Origin: Tenacibaculum dicentrarchi
GTDB lineage: Bacteria; Bacteroidota; Bacteroidia; Flavobacteriales; Flavobacteriaceae
DNA length: 64,000 nucleotides
Reading direction: 5' to 3'
Assembly (NCBI RefSeq): GCF_964036635.1
Contig: NZ_OZ038524.1
Location: 384,001-448,000, forward strand
Position 1 is the first letter of the stretch. The number at the start of each line of letters is the position of its first letter. Shown here in pieces: positions 1 to 7,897 of the stretch. The translations under genes were made by a program, and so were the position numbers. The notes under the pieces are model-generated. The model made no database searches. It saw only the letters and a program-made list of their open reading frames with translations, and was not told the DNA's origin.

Positions 1-674
1 TTTTCGCTTATTTTATAACACAACCTCAAAAAATATATATAGCAACAACTTACGGAGAACAAAAGGAAGTAACACTTTCAGATGGCTCAGTTGTTTGGTT
101 AAATGCTTCGAGTAAAATTTCATATAAAGAGGGTTCTCCACGAACTATTCGTTTAGAAGGTGAAGCTTTTTTTGAAGTTGCAAAAGATAAAAAACATCCG
201 TTTACGGTAGAAACTTCAGATAATGTTATCGTTAAAGCTTTAGGAACTAGTTTTAATATTAAATCTTATAATGAAAATGATTATTATGAAACCGTTTTAT
301 TTACAGGTAAAGTAGCAGTTAATATTGCAGATTCTGAAAAAGATAATATAATAATGTCACCTAATGATAAAATAAGAATCTTAAAAGAAAATAAACAAGT
401 TTTAAAATCTGTTATCAAAAATAAAATGAATACTATTTCTTGGAGAGAAGGTAAAATTCAATTTAAGAATAAAACATTTAAAGAAATAGCAACTGATTTT
501 AAAAATCAATATAATTTGAAGTTTCATTTTGAAAATGAAAAAGTATCAAATATAAAATTTACAGGAACTTTTAAAAAAATAATGCCTATAAGAGAAATTT
601 TAGAAATATTAACAATAACAACACCTTTTGAGTATCATTTTAATACTCAAAAAAATACTTGGATTATCAAATAA
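1..674 (+). CDS. FecR-family anti-sigma factor (5' truncated by window edge)
   Basis: The reading frame is open from the left edge (codons start at base 3), so the gene begins outside the window; the ATG at 354 is internal. Visible: a FecR domain (TYGEQKEVTLSDGSVVWLNA, then a region ending VKALGTSFNIKSY) and a C-terminal DUF4974-type region ending with the stop at 674. FecR proteins are inner-membrane anti-sigma regulators that take a signal from an outer-membrane TonB receptor and control an ECF sigma factor. The cytoplasmic N-terminus and membrane segment would lie upstream, as presumably does the sigma factor gene. The STN-domain TonB receptor 87 bp downstream is the expected partner. Family assignment is firm; the ligand is unknown. 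Confidence 0.9.
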   Translation, partial: FAYFITQPQKIYIATTYGEQKEVTLSDGSVVWLNASSKISYKEGSPRTIRLEGEAFFEVAKDKKHPFTVETSDNVIVKALGTSFNIKSYNENDYYETVLFTGKVAVNIADSEKDNIIMSPNDKIRILKENKQVLKSVIKNKMNTISWREGKIQFKNKTFKEIATDFKNQYNLKFHFENEKVSNIKFTGTFKKIMPIREILEILTITTPFEYHFNTQKNTWIIK

Positions 675-761
675 AAAATAGGAGAACGGCAATTCTCCTA
701 TTTAAAAATGCTGATAAATTTAATTCTAATTCAACAAAATCATTTAACAACATTCAAATCT

Positions 762-3560
762 ATGAAAAACAAACAATTTATAACCTCATTGGGGTTAAAA
801 AATGTATCAAAAAAACATTCGTTTTTAATGAAACTCACCTTATCAATTTTTTTATTTTGTTGCTTACAAGTAGTAGCAACGAATACTTTTTCTCAAAATA
901 ATGTAACACTAAATCATAAAAATAAAAGTTTAGAACTTATTTTAAATCAAATAGAAAAACAAACTAATTATAACTTTGTTTTTAATAATGATGAGGTTAA
1001 TGTTCAACAAAAATTTACTATTAATATTGTTAATGAAAATGTTAATAAAGCCGTAGAAATATTATTTAAAAATACATTAGTAAAACATCAGATAAAAAAT
1101 AAATTAATTATTTTATCTAAAGATAAAGACATTTCTCAAAAGAATATTTTAAAAAAACAACAACTAAAATATACCATTAGTGGAACGGTAAAAGACGCTA
1201 CAACTGGTGAAACGTTATTAGGAGCAAATGTTGTAATAAAAGATGCTTTAAAAGGAACTATAACCAATGAATATGGTTTCTATTCGATGACACTTTTAAA
1301 AGGTATTTATGTTTTAGAAATTTCTTATGTAGGATATAAAAGCAAAGAAATTAAGATAAACTTAAATAGTAATATTAAGAGAAATTTTGAATTAACCTTA
1401 ACCGAAAATGCATTAGAAGAAGTTGTTGTAAATTCTACAAACAAAAGTCAAAGTCAAGTTAAAACAATTTTGACAGGAGTATCAAGCATAAAAACAGCTG
1501 AGATTAAAAAACTTCCAGCATTTTTTGGTGAGCCAGATATAACGAGAGTTATTTTAACACAACCAGGAGTTAGCTCGGTAGGAGAAGGCGCTAGTGGATT
1601 TAATGTTAGAGGAGGTAATATTGATCAGAATTTATTGCTTTTAGATGAAGCTCCATTGTATAATTCGTCTCATTTATGGGGGCTTTTTTCAGCAATTAAT
1701 GCTGATGCTTTAAAAGATTTAAAGTTTTATAAAGGAGGTATTCCTGCACGTTTTGGTGGTAGAGCTTCTTCTGTTTTAGATATGAGACAGAAAGAAGGAA
1801 GTTCTAAAATTTTTAAAGGAGAAGGAGGTTTAGGTTTATTATTTTCAAGATTAACCTTAGAAGGACCTATCAAAAAAGATAAACTTAGTTTCTTAGTATC
1901 GGGACGTAGAACTTATTTTGACATATTTTTTCCGTTAGCAGGAGATGATTTAAAAAATCAAAAAATGTACTTTTATGATTTAAATACAAAACTATCTTGG
2001 AATATAAATGATAATAATAAATTATACTTATCAGGGTATTTTGGTAAAGATGTAATGAGATTTAAAGGAGAAGAAGAAGTAGTATATGATGAAGAAACAA
2101 AAACAGAGAAAAAAGAACCAGCAGGTAAAATAGATTTTTCATGGAATAATGCTACTACAAGTTTACGTTGGAATCATGTGTTTTCTAATAAATTATTTAT
2201 GAATTTATCAACCATTTATAGTTCATATAAATATTCGTTAGCAGCTGAAAATGATGGCCCTTCGCAAACAGATTCAGGTAGTTCATTTGAATGGACATCA
2301 TCTGTAGAAAACTATATTTTTAAACCAGATTTTACGTATTATTTGAATTTAGATACAAAGATGAGATTTGGAATTCATGGAACTTATTATAGGTTTACGC
2401 CAGCAAAATTAACTAATAATGAACAAGGAATTAAAAATATAGATTTATCAGTAGAAAAAGGCTTAGAGATAGCTCCATATTATGAAATAGAAAAAAAATG
2501 GGATAAATTATCTGTAAATATAGGTGCTCGTTATTCTTTTTTCAGAAATATAGGACCTTATGAAGTAGCATCTTACGAATCAGGTTTACCTAAAACACCA
2601 AGTACAATAACAGGACAGGTTAAATATAAAAGCGGAGAAACAATAGCAAAATATGGTGGTTTTGAACCTCGTTTATCTTTGAAATATGATGTTGATGACC
2701 GAAAATCTTTAAAAATAGGATATAATAAAATGTATCAGTATATACACTTAATGAGTAATAGTAGTGCTGCATTACCTTTTGATGTTTGGAAACTTTCGGG
2801 AAAATATGTTAAGCCATTAGAGGTAAATCAATATTCTTTTGGGTTTGCTTTTGATAGTAAAAATAGAAATTATAATTTTTCGGTAGAAGGATATTATAAA
2901 GATTTTAAAAACTTAGTAGAATATGTAAATAATGCCGATTTATTTATCAATAAAAATATTGAAACACAATTACTTCCTGCAAAAGGATATGCTTACGGAA
3001 CAGAATTTTCTGTACATAAAACTAAAGGGAAATTAACGGGTAACTTAAATTATACATATTCGGTTTCTAAAAGAAAAACTGTCAGTGAATTTTCATCAGA
3101 AAATATAAATGATGGTGAATATTTTTCATCAAATTATGATAAGCCTCACATATTTAATGCAACGGCTAATTACAAGTTTAGTGATAAATGGACTATGGGA
3201 ACTTTTTTTACTTTCCAATCAGGAAGACCAACTACATTAATAACAGGAAGAGGTGTTTATGGTGAAAATGAAGATAAATCTGTTTTTACATATTCTGATA
3301 GAAATGCATACCGAATGAAAAATACACATCGATTAGATGTTTCATTAACATATACTCCAGAAGCTAGTTTGTATTCAAAATGGCAAGGAAGTTGGAGTTT
3401 TGGTATCTATAATATTTATGGAAGAAAAAATGCTTTTTCTAATTATTATACTTTCTCTAATAATAATCAAAATATAGGAATATCTAAAACATTAAACAAG
3501 AAACAGTTTTCGTTGTTTGGAGCTCCAATACCATTTATTACGTATAATTTTAAATTTTAA
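762..3560 (+). CDS. TonB-dependent outer-membrane receptor with N-terminal STN signalling domain
   Basis: 932 aa from the ATG at 762. A start at 708 is in frame but adds 18 residues ahead of the basic leader typical of this family. Order: signal peptide (hydrophobic stretch around KLTLSIFLFCCL, cleavage near FSQ), STN (secretin/TonB short) domain, CarbopepD_reg-type beta-sandwich (ISGTVKDATTGETLLGANV), plug (VSSVGEGASGFNVRGGNIDQ), and a beta-barrel reaching the C-terminal aromatic residue (YNFKF). The STN domain with a FecR just upstream marks a transducing receptor whose substrate binding is signalled through FecR to an ECF sigma factor. A DUF4249 lipoprotein follows after 3 bp. Substrate cannot be read from sequence; siderophores, other metal chelates or oligomers are all possible. 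Confidence 0.92.
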   Translation: MKNKQFITSLGLKNVSKKHSFLMKLTLSIFLFCCLQVVATNTFSQNNVTLNHKNKSLELILNQIEKQTNYNFVFNNDEVNVQQKFTINIVNENVNKAVEILFKNTLVKHQIKNKLIILSKDKDISQKNILKKQQLKYTISGTVKDATTGETLLGANVVIKDALKGTITNEYGFYSMTLLKGIYVLEISYVGYKSKEIKINLNSNIKRNFELTLTENALEEVVVNSTNKSQSQVKTILTGVSSIKTAEIKKLPAFFGEPDITRVILTQPGVSSVGEGASGFNVRGGNIDQNLLLLDEAPLYNSSHLWGLFSAINADALKDLKFYKGGIPARFGGRASSVLDMRQKEGSSKIFKGEGGLGLLFSRLTLEGPIKKDKLSFLVSGRRTYFDIFFPLAGDDLKNQKMYFYDLNTKLSWNINDNNKLYLSGYFGKDVMRFKGEEEVVYDEETKTEKKEPAGKIDFSWNNATTSLRWNHVFSNKLFMNLSTIYSSYKYSLAAENDGPSQTDSGSSFEWTSSVENYIFKPDFTYYLNLDTKMRFGIHGTYYRFTPAKLTNNEQGIKNIDLSVEKGLEIAPYYEIEKKWDKLSVNIGARYSFFRNIGPYEVASYESGLPKTPSTITGQVKYKSGETIAKYGGFEPRLSLKYDVDDRKSLKIGYNKMYQYIHLMSNSSAALPFDVWKLSGKYVKPLEVNQYSFGFAFDSKNRNYNFSVEGYYKDFKNLVEYVNNADLFINKNIETQLLPAKGYAYGTEFSVHKTKGKLTGNLNYTYSVSKRKTVSEFSSENINDGEYFSSNYDKPHIFNATANYKFSDKWTMGTFFTFQSGRPTTLITGRGVYGENEDKSVFTYSDRNAYRMKNTHRLDVSLTYTPEASLYSKWQGSWSFGIYNIYGRKNAFSNYYTFSNNNQNIGISKTLNKKQFSLFGAPIPFITYNFKF

Positions 3561-3563
3561 AAA

Positions 3564-4394
3564 ATGAAATCATCATATATACTAGTCATAATTTTAATAA
3601 GTATAATTACTTTTTTTAGTTGCTCTGAAACTATTCCGTTAGATAATATATACGAACCTCATGTAATAATAAGAGGAGGAATAACAAGAGATAATTTTAT
3701 TTATGTAGATATACAACAAACTGTACCTGTAGATGTAATAACGAAAAAACCAATTAATACAGCAAAAATATCTTTGTATACTAAAGCAGAAAATAATTTA
3801 GATACAAAAATAGCCGATTTATTAGTCTTAGATGAAAAAGAGGGAAGATATGTTATCGAAAATCAGTATAATCCGGTAGTAAATAATTATTATTGGATAA
3901 AAATAACTTTAGAAGATGGTACTATTTTAGAGTCGGTTCCTGAATTATTTAAACCTAAGGTTGTAATAGATAAAATTACAAAAGAAGAAGAAAATACCCG
4001 CATAACTTTTGAAGATTTTTCAGGAGATAAAAAAGATTTTTATTTGGTTACTTATAGCTTTTATACTAAACAAGGTGATTTGATTTTTACTGATTTCTTA
4101 ATTGAAAATGATGTGTTTTTTGAAGAAGGCGAAGATGCTTTTTTTGAAATAGAAGATATATCAGAAAGTGTAGAAGTTGAAATATCAAGTATAAGCTTTA
4201 ACACCTATAATTTTCTGGAAAGTTATTTAACTCAAATAGAAACACAAGATATTGATGATGGAGATTTTTTTTCGCAATTATTTTCTGGTCCGCCAGCTAA
4301 TTTAGAGGGTAATATTATAAATAAAAAGACTGGAAGAAAGGAATTAGGTTTTTTTGAATTATTTAACCCTACAGTTAAAAAACAAGATTTTTAA
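3564..4394 (+). CDS. DUF4249-family lipoprotein
   Basis: 276 aa. The N-terminus is a lipoprotein signal peptide with the lipobox FFSC (Cys at about residue 20), so the protein is anchored in a membrane, probably the outer membrane. The body is beta-rich (VIIRGGITRDNFIYVDIQQT, then a domain ending in an acidic stretch FFEEGEDAFFEIED) and fits the DUF4249 family, which in Bacteroidota is habitually encoded immediately after STN/CarbopepD TonB receptors. Only 3 bp separate it from the receptor gene, so they are co-transcribed, and a hairpin follows the stop. Its likely role is an accessory surface or periplasmic subunit of the receptor; the molecular function is not established. The family call rests on context and overall resemblance. 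Confidence 0.75.
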   Translation: MKSSYILVIILISIITFFSCSETIPLDNIYEPHVIIRGGITRDNFIYVDIQQTVPVDVITKKPINTAKISLYTKAENNLDTKIADLLVLDEKEGRYVIENQYNPVVNNYYWIKITLEDGTILESVPELFKPKVVIDKITKEEENTRITFEDFSGDKKDFYLVTYSFYTKQGDLIFTDFLIENDVFFEEGEDAFFEIEDISESVEVEISSISFNTYNFLESYLTQIETQDIDDGDFFSQLFSGPPANLEGNIINKKTGRKELGFFELFNPTVKKQDF

Positions 4395-4428
4395 ATAATG
4401 AATAATTTTTGTAATTGTAGTAAAATAG

Positions 4429-4458
4429 AAAAGGAACGTTTTTTAACGTTCCTTTTTT
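4429..4458 (+). terminator. Rho-independent terminator after the FecR/TonB/DUF4249 operon
   Basis: Stem AAAGGAACGTT / AACGTTCCTTT with a short T loop, followed by a T run. It lies 35 bp after the DUF4249 stop and ends that transcription unit. Confidence 0.8.
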
Positions 4459-4522
4459 AATCCATTTTTTGTTAAATTATCATTAAAAAACAACTAATTA
4501 AAAGGAGTTTTAAAACATTTTG

Positions 4523-4530
4523 TAAATTTG
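4523..4530 (+). promoter_or_regulatory. Putative -7 box for the M23 peptidase gene
   Basis: TAAATTTG matches the Bacteroidota -7 consensus TAnnTTTG. It lies 71 bp upstream of the ATG at 4602 and after the preceding terminator. The -33 partner (TTAA at 4498-4501, 21-bp spacing) is weak. Confidence 0.4.
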
Positions 4531-4601
4531 TGTGTTTATAAGCAATACTTTTTTAAGAAAAATATTGTTTGAATAAGTAGAAAATAGAACAAATTAGCAT
4601 T

Positions 4602-5570
4602 ATGGCGAAAGTAAAATATTATTATGACTCTGAAACTTTATCATATAGAAAAATAGAGTCTAAAAAAAGCGAAACTTATAAGAAATCGTTCATAGGAGTT
4701 ATAGGGGCTTTATTAATTGCATTTTTTGGTTTTATAGGATTTAGTCAGTTTTTAATGTCGCCAAATGAAAGATCTCAGAAAAGAGAACTAGAAAATTTTA
4801 AACTGCATACAGAATTGATGTCTAAAGAATTAAAAATGTTATCGGAGCGTTTATCAGAATTACAAGAAAGAGACGATAATATTTATAGAACTTATTTTGA
4901 GGCAAGTCCAATACCTAAAGAGCAACGTAATGCAGGTTTTGGTGGGGTAAATAGGTATAAGCACTTAGAAGGATTTAAAAATACCGCGATGATTACCAAT
5001 GTAACCAAAGAGATAGAAATGTTATCTAAACGAATGGTGGTACAGTCAAAATCGTTAGATGAAATTGTAGCTTTGGCTAAAGAAAAAGAAAAAATGTTAG
5101 CATCAATACCTGCTATTCAGCCTGTAAAAAATCAAGATTTAAAACGAATGGCATCTGGTTATGGTATGCGATTACACCCTATTTTAAAATCATGGAAAAT
5201 GCACAACGGAATGGACTTTACCTCACCAAAAGGAACGCCTATTTTTGCTTCAGGAAACGGAAAAATAAAAAAAGCACATAGAAGTACTACGTTTGGGAAT
5301 GTAGTTTATATAGATCATGGTTATGGTTATCAAACTATTTACGCTCACATGAGTAAAATAAAAGCTAAAAAAGGACAGAAAGTAAAAAGAGGTGATGTAA
5401 TTGGTTATGTAGGAAACACAGGGCGTTCAGCAGCAGCTCACTTGCATTATGAAGTACATAAAAATGGAAGACCTGTAAACCCTATTTATTATTATTATGG
5501 AGATTTAACTCCCGAAGAATTTGTTGCAATGCAAAAAGCATCGCAACAAAAAGGACAATCATATGATTAG
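4602..5570 (+). CDS. Membrane-anchored M23-family metallopeptidase
   Basis: 322 aa. A cytoplasmic basic N-terminus is followed by one membrane helix (about residues 29-50), a predicted coiled coil (about 55-92 and 135-165), then an LytM/M23 domain. Zinc and catalytic residues are present: H201 and D205 (HNGMD), H249 (YAHMS), and H280/H282 (HLHYEV). The architecture matches envelope-located peptidoglycan DD- or LD-endopeptidases, or their EnvC/NlpD-like regulators; intact HxxxD and HxH argue for an active enzyme. A MerR-type regulator follows 36 bp later, an arrangement I regard as a plausible shared transcript. Which peptide bond is cut cannot be told. Confidence 0.9.
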   Translation: MAKVKYYYDSETLSYRKIESKKSETYKKSFIGVIGALLIAFFGFIGFSQFLMSPNERSQKRELENFKLHTELMSKELKMLSERLSELQERDDNIYRTYFEASPIPKEQRNAGFGGVNRYKHLEGFKNTAMITNVTKEIEMLSKRMVVQSKSLDEIVALAKEKEKMLASIPAIQPVKNQDLKRMASGYGMRLHPILKSWKMHNGMDFTSPKGTPIFASGNGKIKKAHRSTTFGNVVYIDHGYGYQTIYAHMSKIKAKKGQKVKRGDVIGYVGNTGRSAAAHLHYEVHKNGRPVNPIYYYYGDLTPEEFVAMQKASQQKGQSYD

Positions 5571-5606
5571 TATTTAACTAAAATAGCTAAATAAAACGCC
5601 AAGTAA

Positions 5607-5936
5607 ATGTATGTAGAATTACCTGAAAAGAGATATTATAAAATAGGCGAAGTAGCAAAAGCTTTTGATGTTAATGTATCATTAATTCGATTTTGGGAAC
5701 AAGAATTTGACATCATTAAACCTAAAAAAAATCCCAAAGGAAATCGATTATTTACTAGAGAAGACATTGAAAATTTCAAATTAATTTTCAACCTCGTAAA
5801 AGAAAGAGGTTTTACCCTAGAAGGCGCTAAAAAGAAGCTAAAGAGAAACCCTATAGATGTTATAAATAATCACGAAATTATTAGTAGATTAGAGGCTGTT
5901 AAGGCAACTTTACAAAAGATAAAAAATCAGTTATAA
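5607..5936 (+). CDS. MerR-family transcriptional regulator
   Basis: 109 aa. The N-terminal winged helix-turn-helix is clear: YYKIGEVAKAFDVNVSLIRF, WEQEFDIIKPKKNPKGNRLF and TREDIENFKLIFNLVKERGF follow the MerR pattern of helix-turn-helix, wing and second HTH. The tail after about residue 75 is a short helix suited to dimerisation, and there is no effector-binding domain or cysteine cluster, so no metal or drug sensing can be inferred. It sits between the M23 peptidase and the LemA/TPM genes, 13 bp upstream of lemA, and is probably co-transcribed with them. Targets are unknown; control of its own envelope-linked operon is a reasonable guess. Confidence 0.88.
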   Translation: MYVELPEKRYYKIGEVAKAFDVNVSLIRFWEQEFDIIKPKKNPKGNRLFTREDIENFKLIFNLVKERGFTLEGAKKKLKRNPIDVINNHEIISRLEAVKATLQKIKNQL

Positions 5937-5949
5937 AAATAAAAAAAAG

Positions 5950-6546
5950 ATGAAAAAATTCATACCAATTATTATAGTAGCTATAGTAGCATTTTCAGTT
6001 TTTAAATGGGCTGTAAATTTTCAAAATACTGCTGTAGAATATCAAGAAAATGCAAAAACAACTTGGTCTAATGTAGAGAGTTCGTATCAACGTAGAAATG
6101 ATTTAATCGGTAACTTAGTAAAAACTGTACAAGGCGCTGCCGATTTTGAAAAAAACACGTTAATTGGCGTTATTAATGCAAGAGCTAAAGCAACTTCGGT
6201 AAATATAAATGCGGGCGATTTAACCCCTGAAAATATGGCGCAATTTCAAAAAGCACAAGCAGGTTTAAGTGGTGCTTTATCTAAATTATTAGTATCGGTT
6301 GAGCGTTATCCTGATATTAAAGCAAATAAGAATTTTTTAGAATTACAAAGCCAACTAGAAGGAACAGAAAACAGAATTAACGTAGCACGCGACCGTTTTA
6401 ACGAAAGCGTAAATATTTACAATAAATTAATCAAAAAATTTCCAGGATCTTTCTTAGCAGGGCTTTTTGATTTTGATGAAATGAACCGTTACAAAGCAGA
6501 TAGAGGTTCTGAAAATGCACCAAATATCGATTTTAACTTTAAATAA
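5950..6546 (+). CDS. LemA-family protein
   Basis: 198 aa. An N-terminal hydrophobic helix (about residues 4-22) precedes the helical LemA domain, recognisable by TTWSNVESSYQRRNDLIGNL, VQGAADFEKNTLIGVINARA and LEGTENRINVARDRFNESVN. The protein is probably anchored with the helical bundle outside the cytoplasm. LemA proteins are commonly encoded with TPM-domain genes, exactly as here (two TPM genes follow, 6 bp to the first), but their biochemical role is not settled; envelope stress or membrane-protein quality control is usually proposed. Length is typical of the family. Confidence 0.92.
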   Translation: MKKFIPIIIVAIVAFSVFKWAVNFQNTAVEYQENAKTTWSNVESSYQRRNDLIGNLVKTVQGAADFEKNTLIGVINARAKATSVNINAGDLTPENMAQFQKAQAGLSGALSKLLVSVERYPDIKANKNFLELQSQLEGTENRINVARDRFNESVNIYNKLIKKFPGSFLAGLFDFDEMNRYKADRGSENAPNIDFNFK

Positions 6547-6552
6547 AAATAA

Positions 6553-6990
6553 ATGCTTCAAGTAGAAAGTTTTCTTACTATTCAAGAAGAACAAGAAATT
6601 ATTTCTGCTATTCAAATTGCAGAGAAAAACACTTCTGGTGAAATTAGAGTTCACATAGAAGCATCGACTAATATAGTGGTTTCTCAGCGTGCGCTAGAAG
6701 TGTTTCATCTGCTAAAAATGGACGCTACCAAATTGCAAAATTCGGTATTAATTTATGTAGCAGTACATGATAAAAAATTTGTTATTTATGGCGATAAAGG
6801 TATTGATAAAGTAGTGCCTGAAAACTTTTGGAATACTACAAAAAACACCATGCAAGCTCATTTTATAACAGGGAAATTTAAAGAAGCTATTGTTGCAGGG
6901 GTTTTAAAAACAGGACAAGAATTAAAAGCTCATTTTCCTTGGAAACCAGATGATAAAGATGAATTGTCTAATAAAATATCAAGAGGATGA
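6553..6990 (+). CDS. TPM-domain protein, short cytoplasmic form
   Basis: 145 aa with no signal peptide or membrane helix. It contains a TPM (TLP18.3/Psb32/MOLO-1) domain: EEQEIISAIQIAEKNTSGEI followed by RVHIEAS and a core with VLIYVAVHDKKFVIYGDKGI. TPM proteins elsewhere have acid phosphatase-like or assembly roles; activity here is not established. The stop overlaps the start of the next, larger TPM gene by 4 bp, indicating translational coupling. LemA - short TPM - long TPM is a recurrent set in Flavobacteria, suggesting that they work together at the membrane. Confidence 0.85.
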   Translation: MLQVESFLTIQEEQEIISAIQIAEKNTSGEIRVHIEASTNIVVSQRALEVFHLLKMDATKLQNSVLIYVAVHDKKFVIYGDKGIDKVVPENFWNTTKNTMQAHFITGKFKEAIVAGVLKTGQELKAHFPWKPDDKDELSNKISRG

Positions 6991-7811
6991 TTCAAAAAAA
7001 AATAAGGAATAAAATAGTGTTTTTTAGCGTTGCTTTTTTACTTTTAAGTATTCAAACTATTTTTTCGCAAGGCTTTAAAATTCCTGAAAAACCAGCTTTT
7101 CAAACTAGTGTTTATGATTATGTTGGGTTGCTTTCTCGTTCACAAAAATCACGTTTAGAAAGTAAATTAATTAAATATTCAGATACTACTTCTACTCAAA
7201 TAGTGGTGGCAATTATTAATTCGACCGAAGGTGAAAATATTAACTATTTAGCGGCTAACTGGGGCGAAAAATGGGGCTTTGGGCAAGCAAAAGAAGACAA
7301 TGGTGTTTTTGTTTTATTAGCACATAAAGACCGTAGAATATCCATTCAAGCAGGTAAAGGAACGGAACATTTATTAACCGATTTTATCTCTAAAAGAATT
7401 ATCGAAAGAAATATTATTTCAGCTTTTAAACAAGGTGATTATTACACGGGTTTAAATAACGGAGCCGATGCTATTTTCAAAACCTTAAATGGCGAATATA
7501 CAGGTAGCAGGAAAGAAAAAGACGAATTTGACCCTAGTATTATCATTTTTATAATTATTATAGTCGTATTTTTTATTATTATTTCAAGAGGTGATAAAAA
7601 TAACCGTGGAGGTGGAAAACGATATCGAAAAACAAGCAGTACTGGTAGTATTTTCGAAACCATAATTTTAACTAATTCAGGACGCGGTAGTTTTGGAGGC
7701 GGAAGTTTTGGAGGCGGAAGTTTTGGTGGTTCATCAAGCGGTGGCGGTGGCTTTGGTGGCGGTTTTGGCGGTGGTAGTTTTGGTGGTGGTGGTGCTTCTG
7801 GAAGTTGGTAG
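6987..7811 (+). CDS. TPM-domain membrane protein with glycine-rich tail (YgcG-like)
   Basis: 274 aa. Signal peptide (about residues 1-28, ending IFSQ), TPM domain (about 40-160; VYDYVGLLSRSQKSRLESKL and AIINSTEGENINYLAANWGE), a membrane helix (about 184-199, IIIFIIIIVVFFIIIS), then a low-complexity tail rich in Gly, Ser and Phe (about 230-274) with repeated GGGSFGG units. This is the classic secreted-TPM, membrane-anchored, Gly-rich YgcG architecture. It overlaps the short TPM gene by 4 bp and closes the M23-MerR-LemA-TPM-TPM run. The repeats are GGTGGY-rich DNA that could vary in length by slippage. Confidence 0.88.
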   Translation: MIQKKIRNKIVFFSVAFLLLSIQTIFSQGFKIPEKPAFQTSVYDYVGLLSRSQKSRLESKLIKYSDTTSTQIVVAIINSTEGENINYLAANWGEKWGFGQAKEDNGVFVLLAHKDRRISIQAGKGTEHLLTDFISKRIIERNIISAFKQGDYYTGLNNGADAIFKTLNGEYTGSRKEKDEFDPSIIIFIIIIVVFFIIISRGDKNNRGGGKRYRKTSSTGSIFETIILTNSGRGSFGGGSFGGGSFGGSSSGGGGFGGGFGGGSFGGGGASGSW

Positions 7812-7862
7812 AACGAGTGTGTAGTATAAACTTAAATTAACCTTAAGGAAAACTAGCTTAAC

Positions 7863-7870
7863 TACTTTTG
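7863..7870 (+). promoter_or_regulatory. Putative -7 box for the PhoD phosphatase gene
   Basis: TACTTTTG matches TAnnTTTG and lies 27 bp before the ATG at 7898. The -33 partner is not clear. Confidence 0.35.
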
Positions 7871-7897
7871 CTGAAAATTAATTAGCAAAACAACAAG

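Noticed and set aside
354..674. A separate 106-aa gene beginning at 354
   Set aside because: The frame is open without stops to the window edge and the upstream part is a clear FecR domain, so it is the end of a longer gene.
708..761. Upstream ATG as start of the TonB receptor
   Set aside because: It adds a hydrophobic-hydrophilic 18-residue stretch before the usual basic leader; the ATG at 762 gives a family-typical signal region.
7442..7663. Minus-strand ORF opposite the TPM gene
   Set aside because: Low-complexity shadow of the TPM coding strand with no independent signal.
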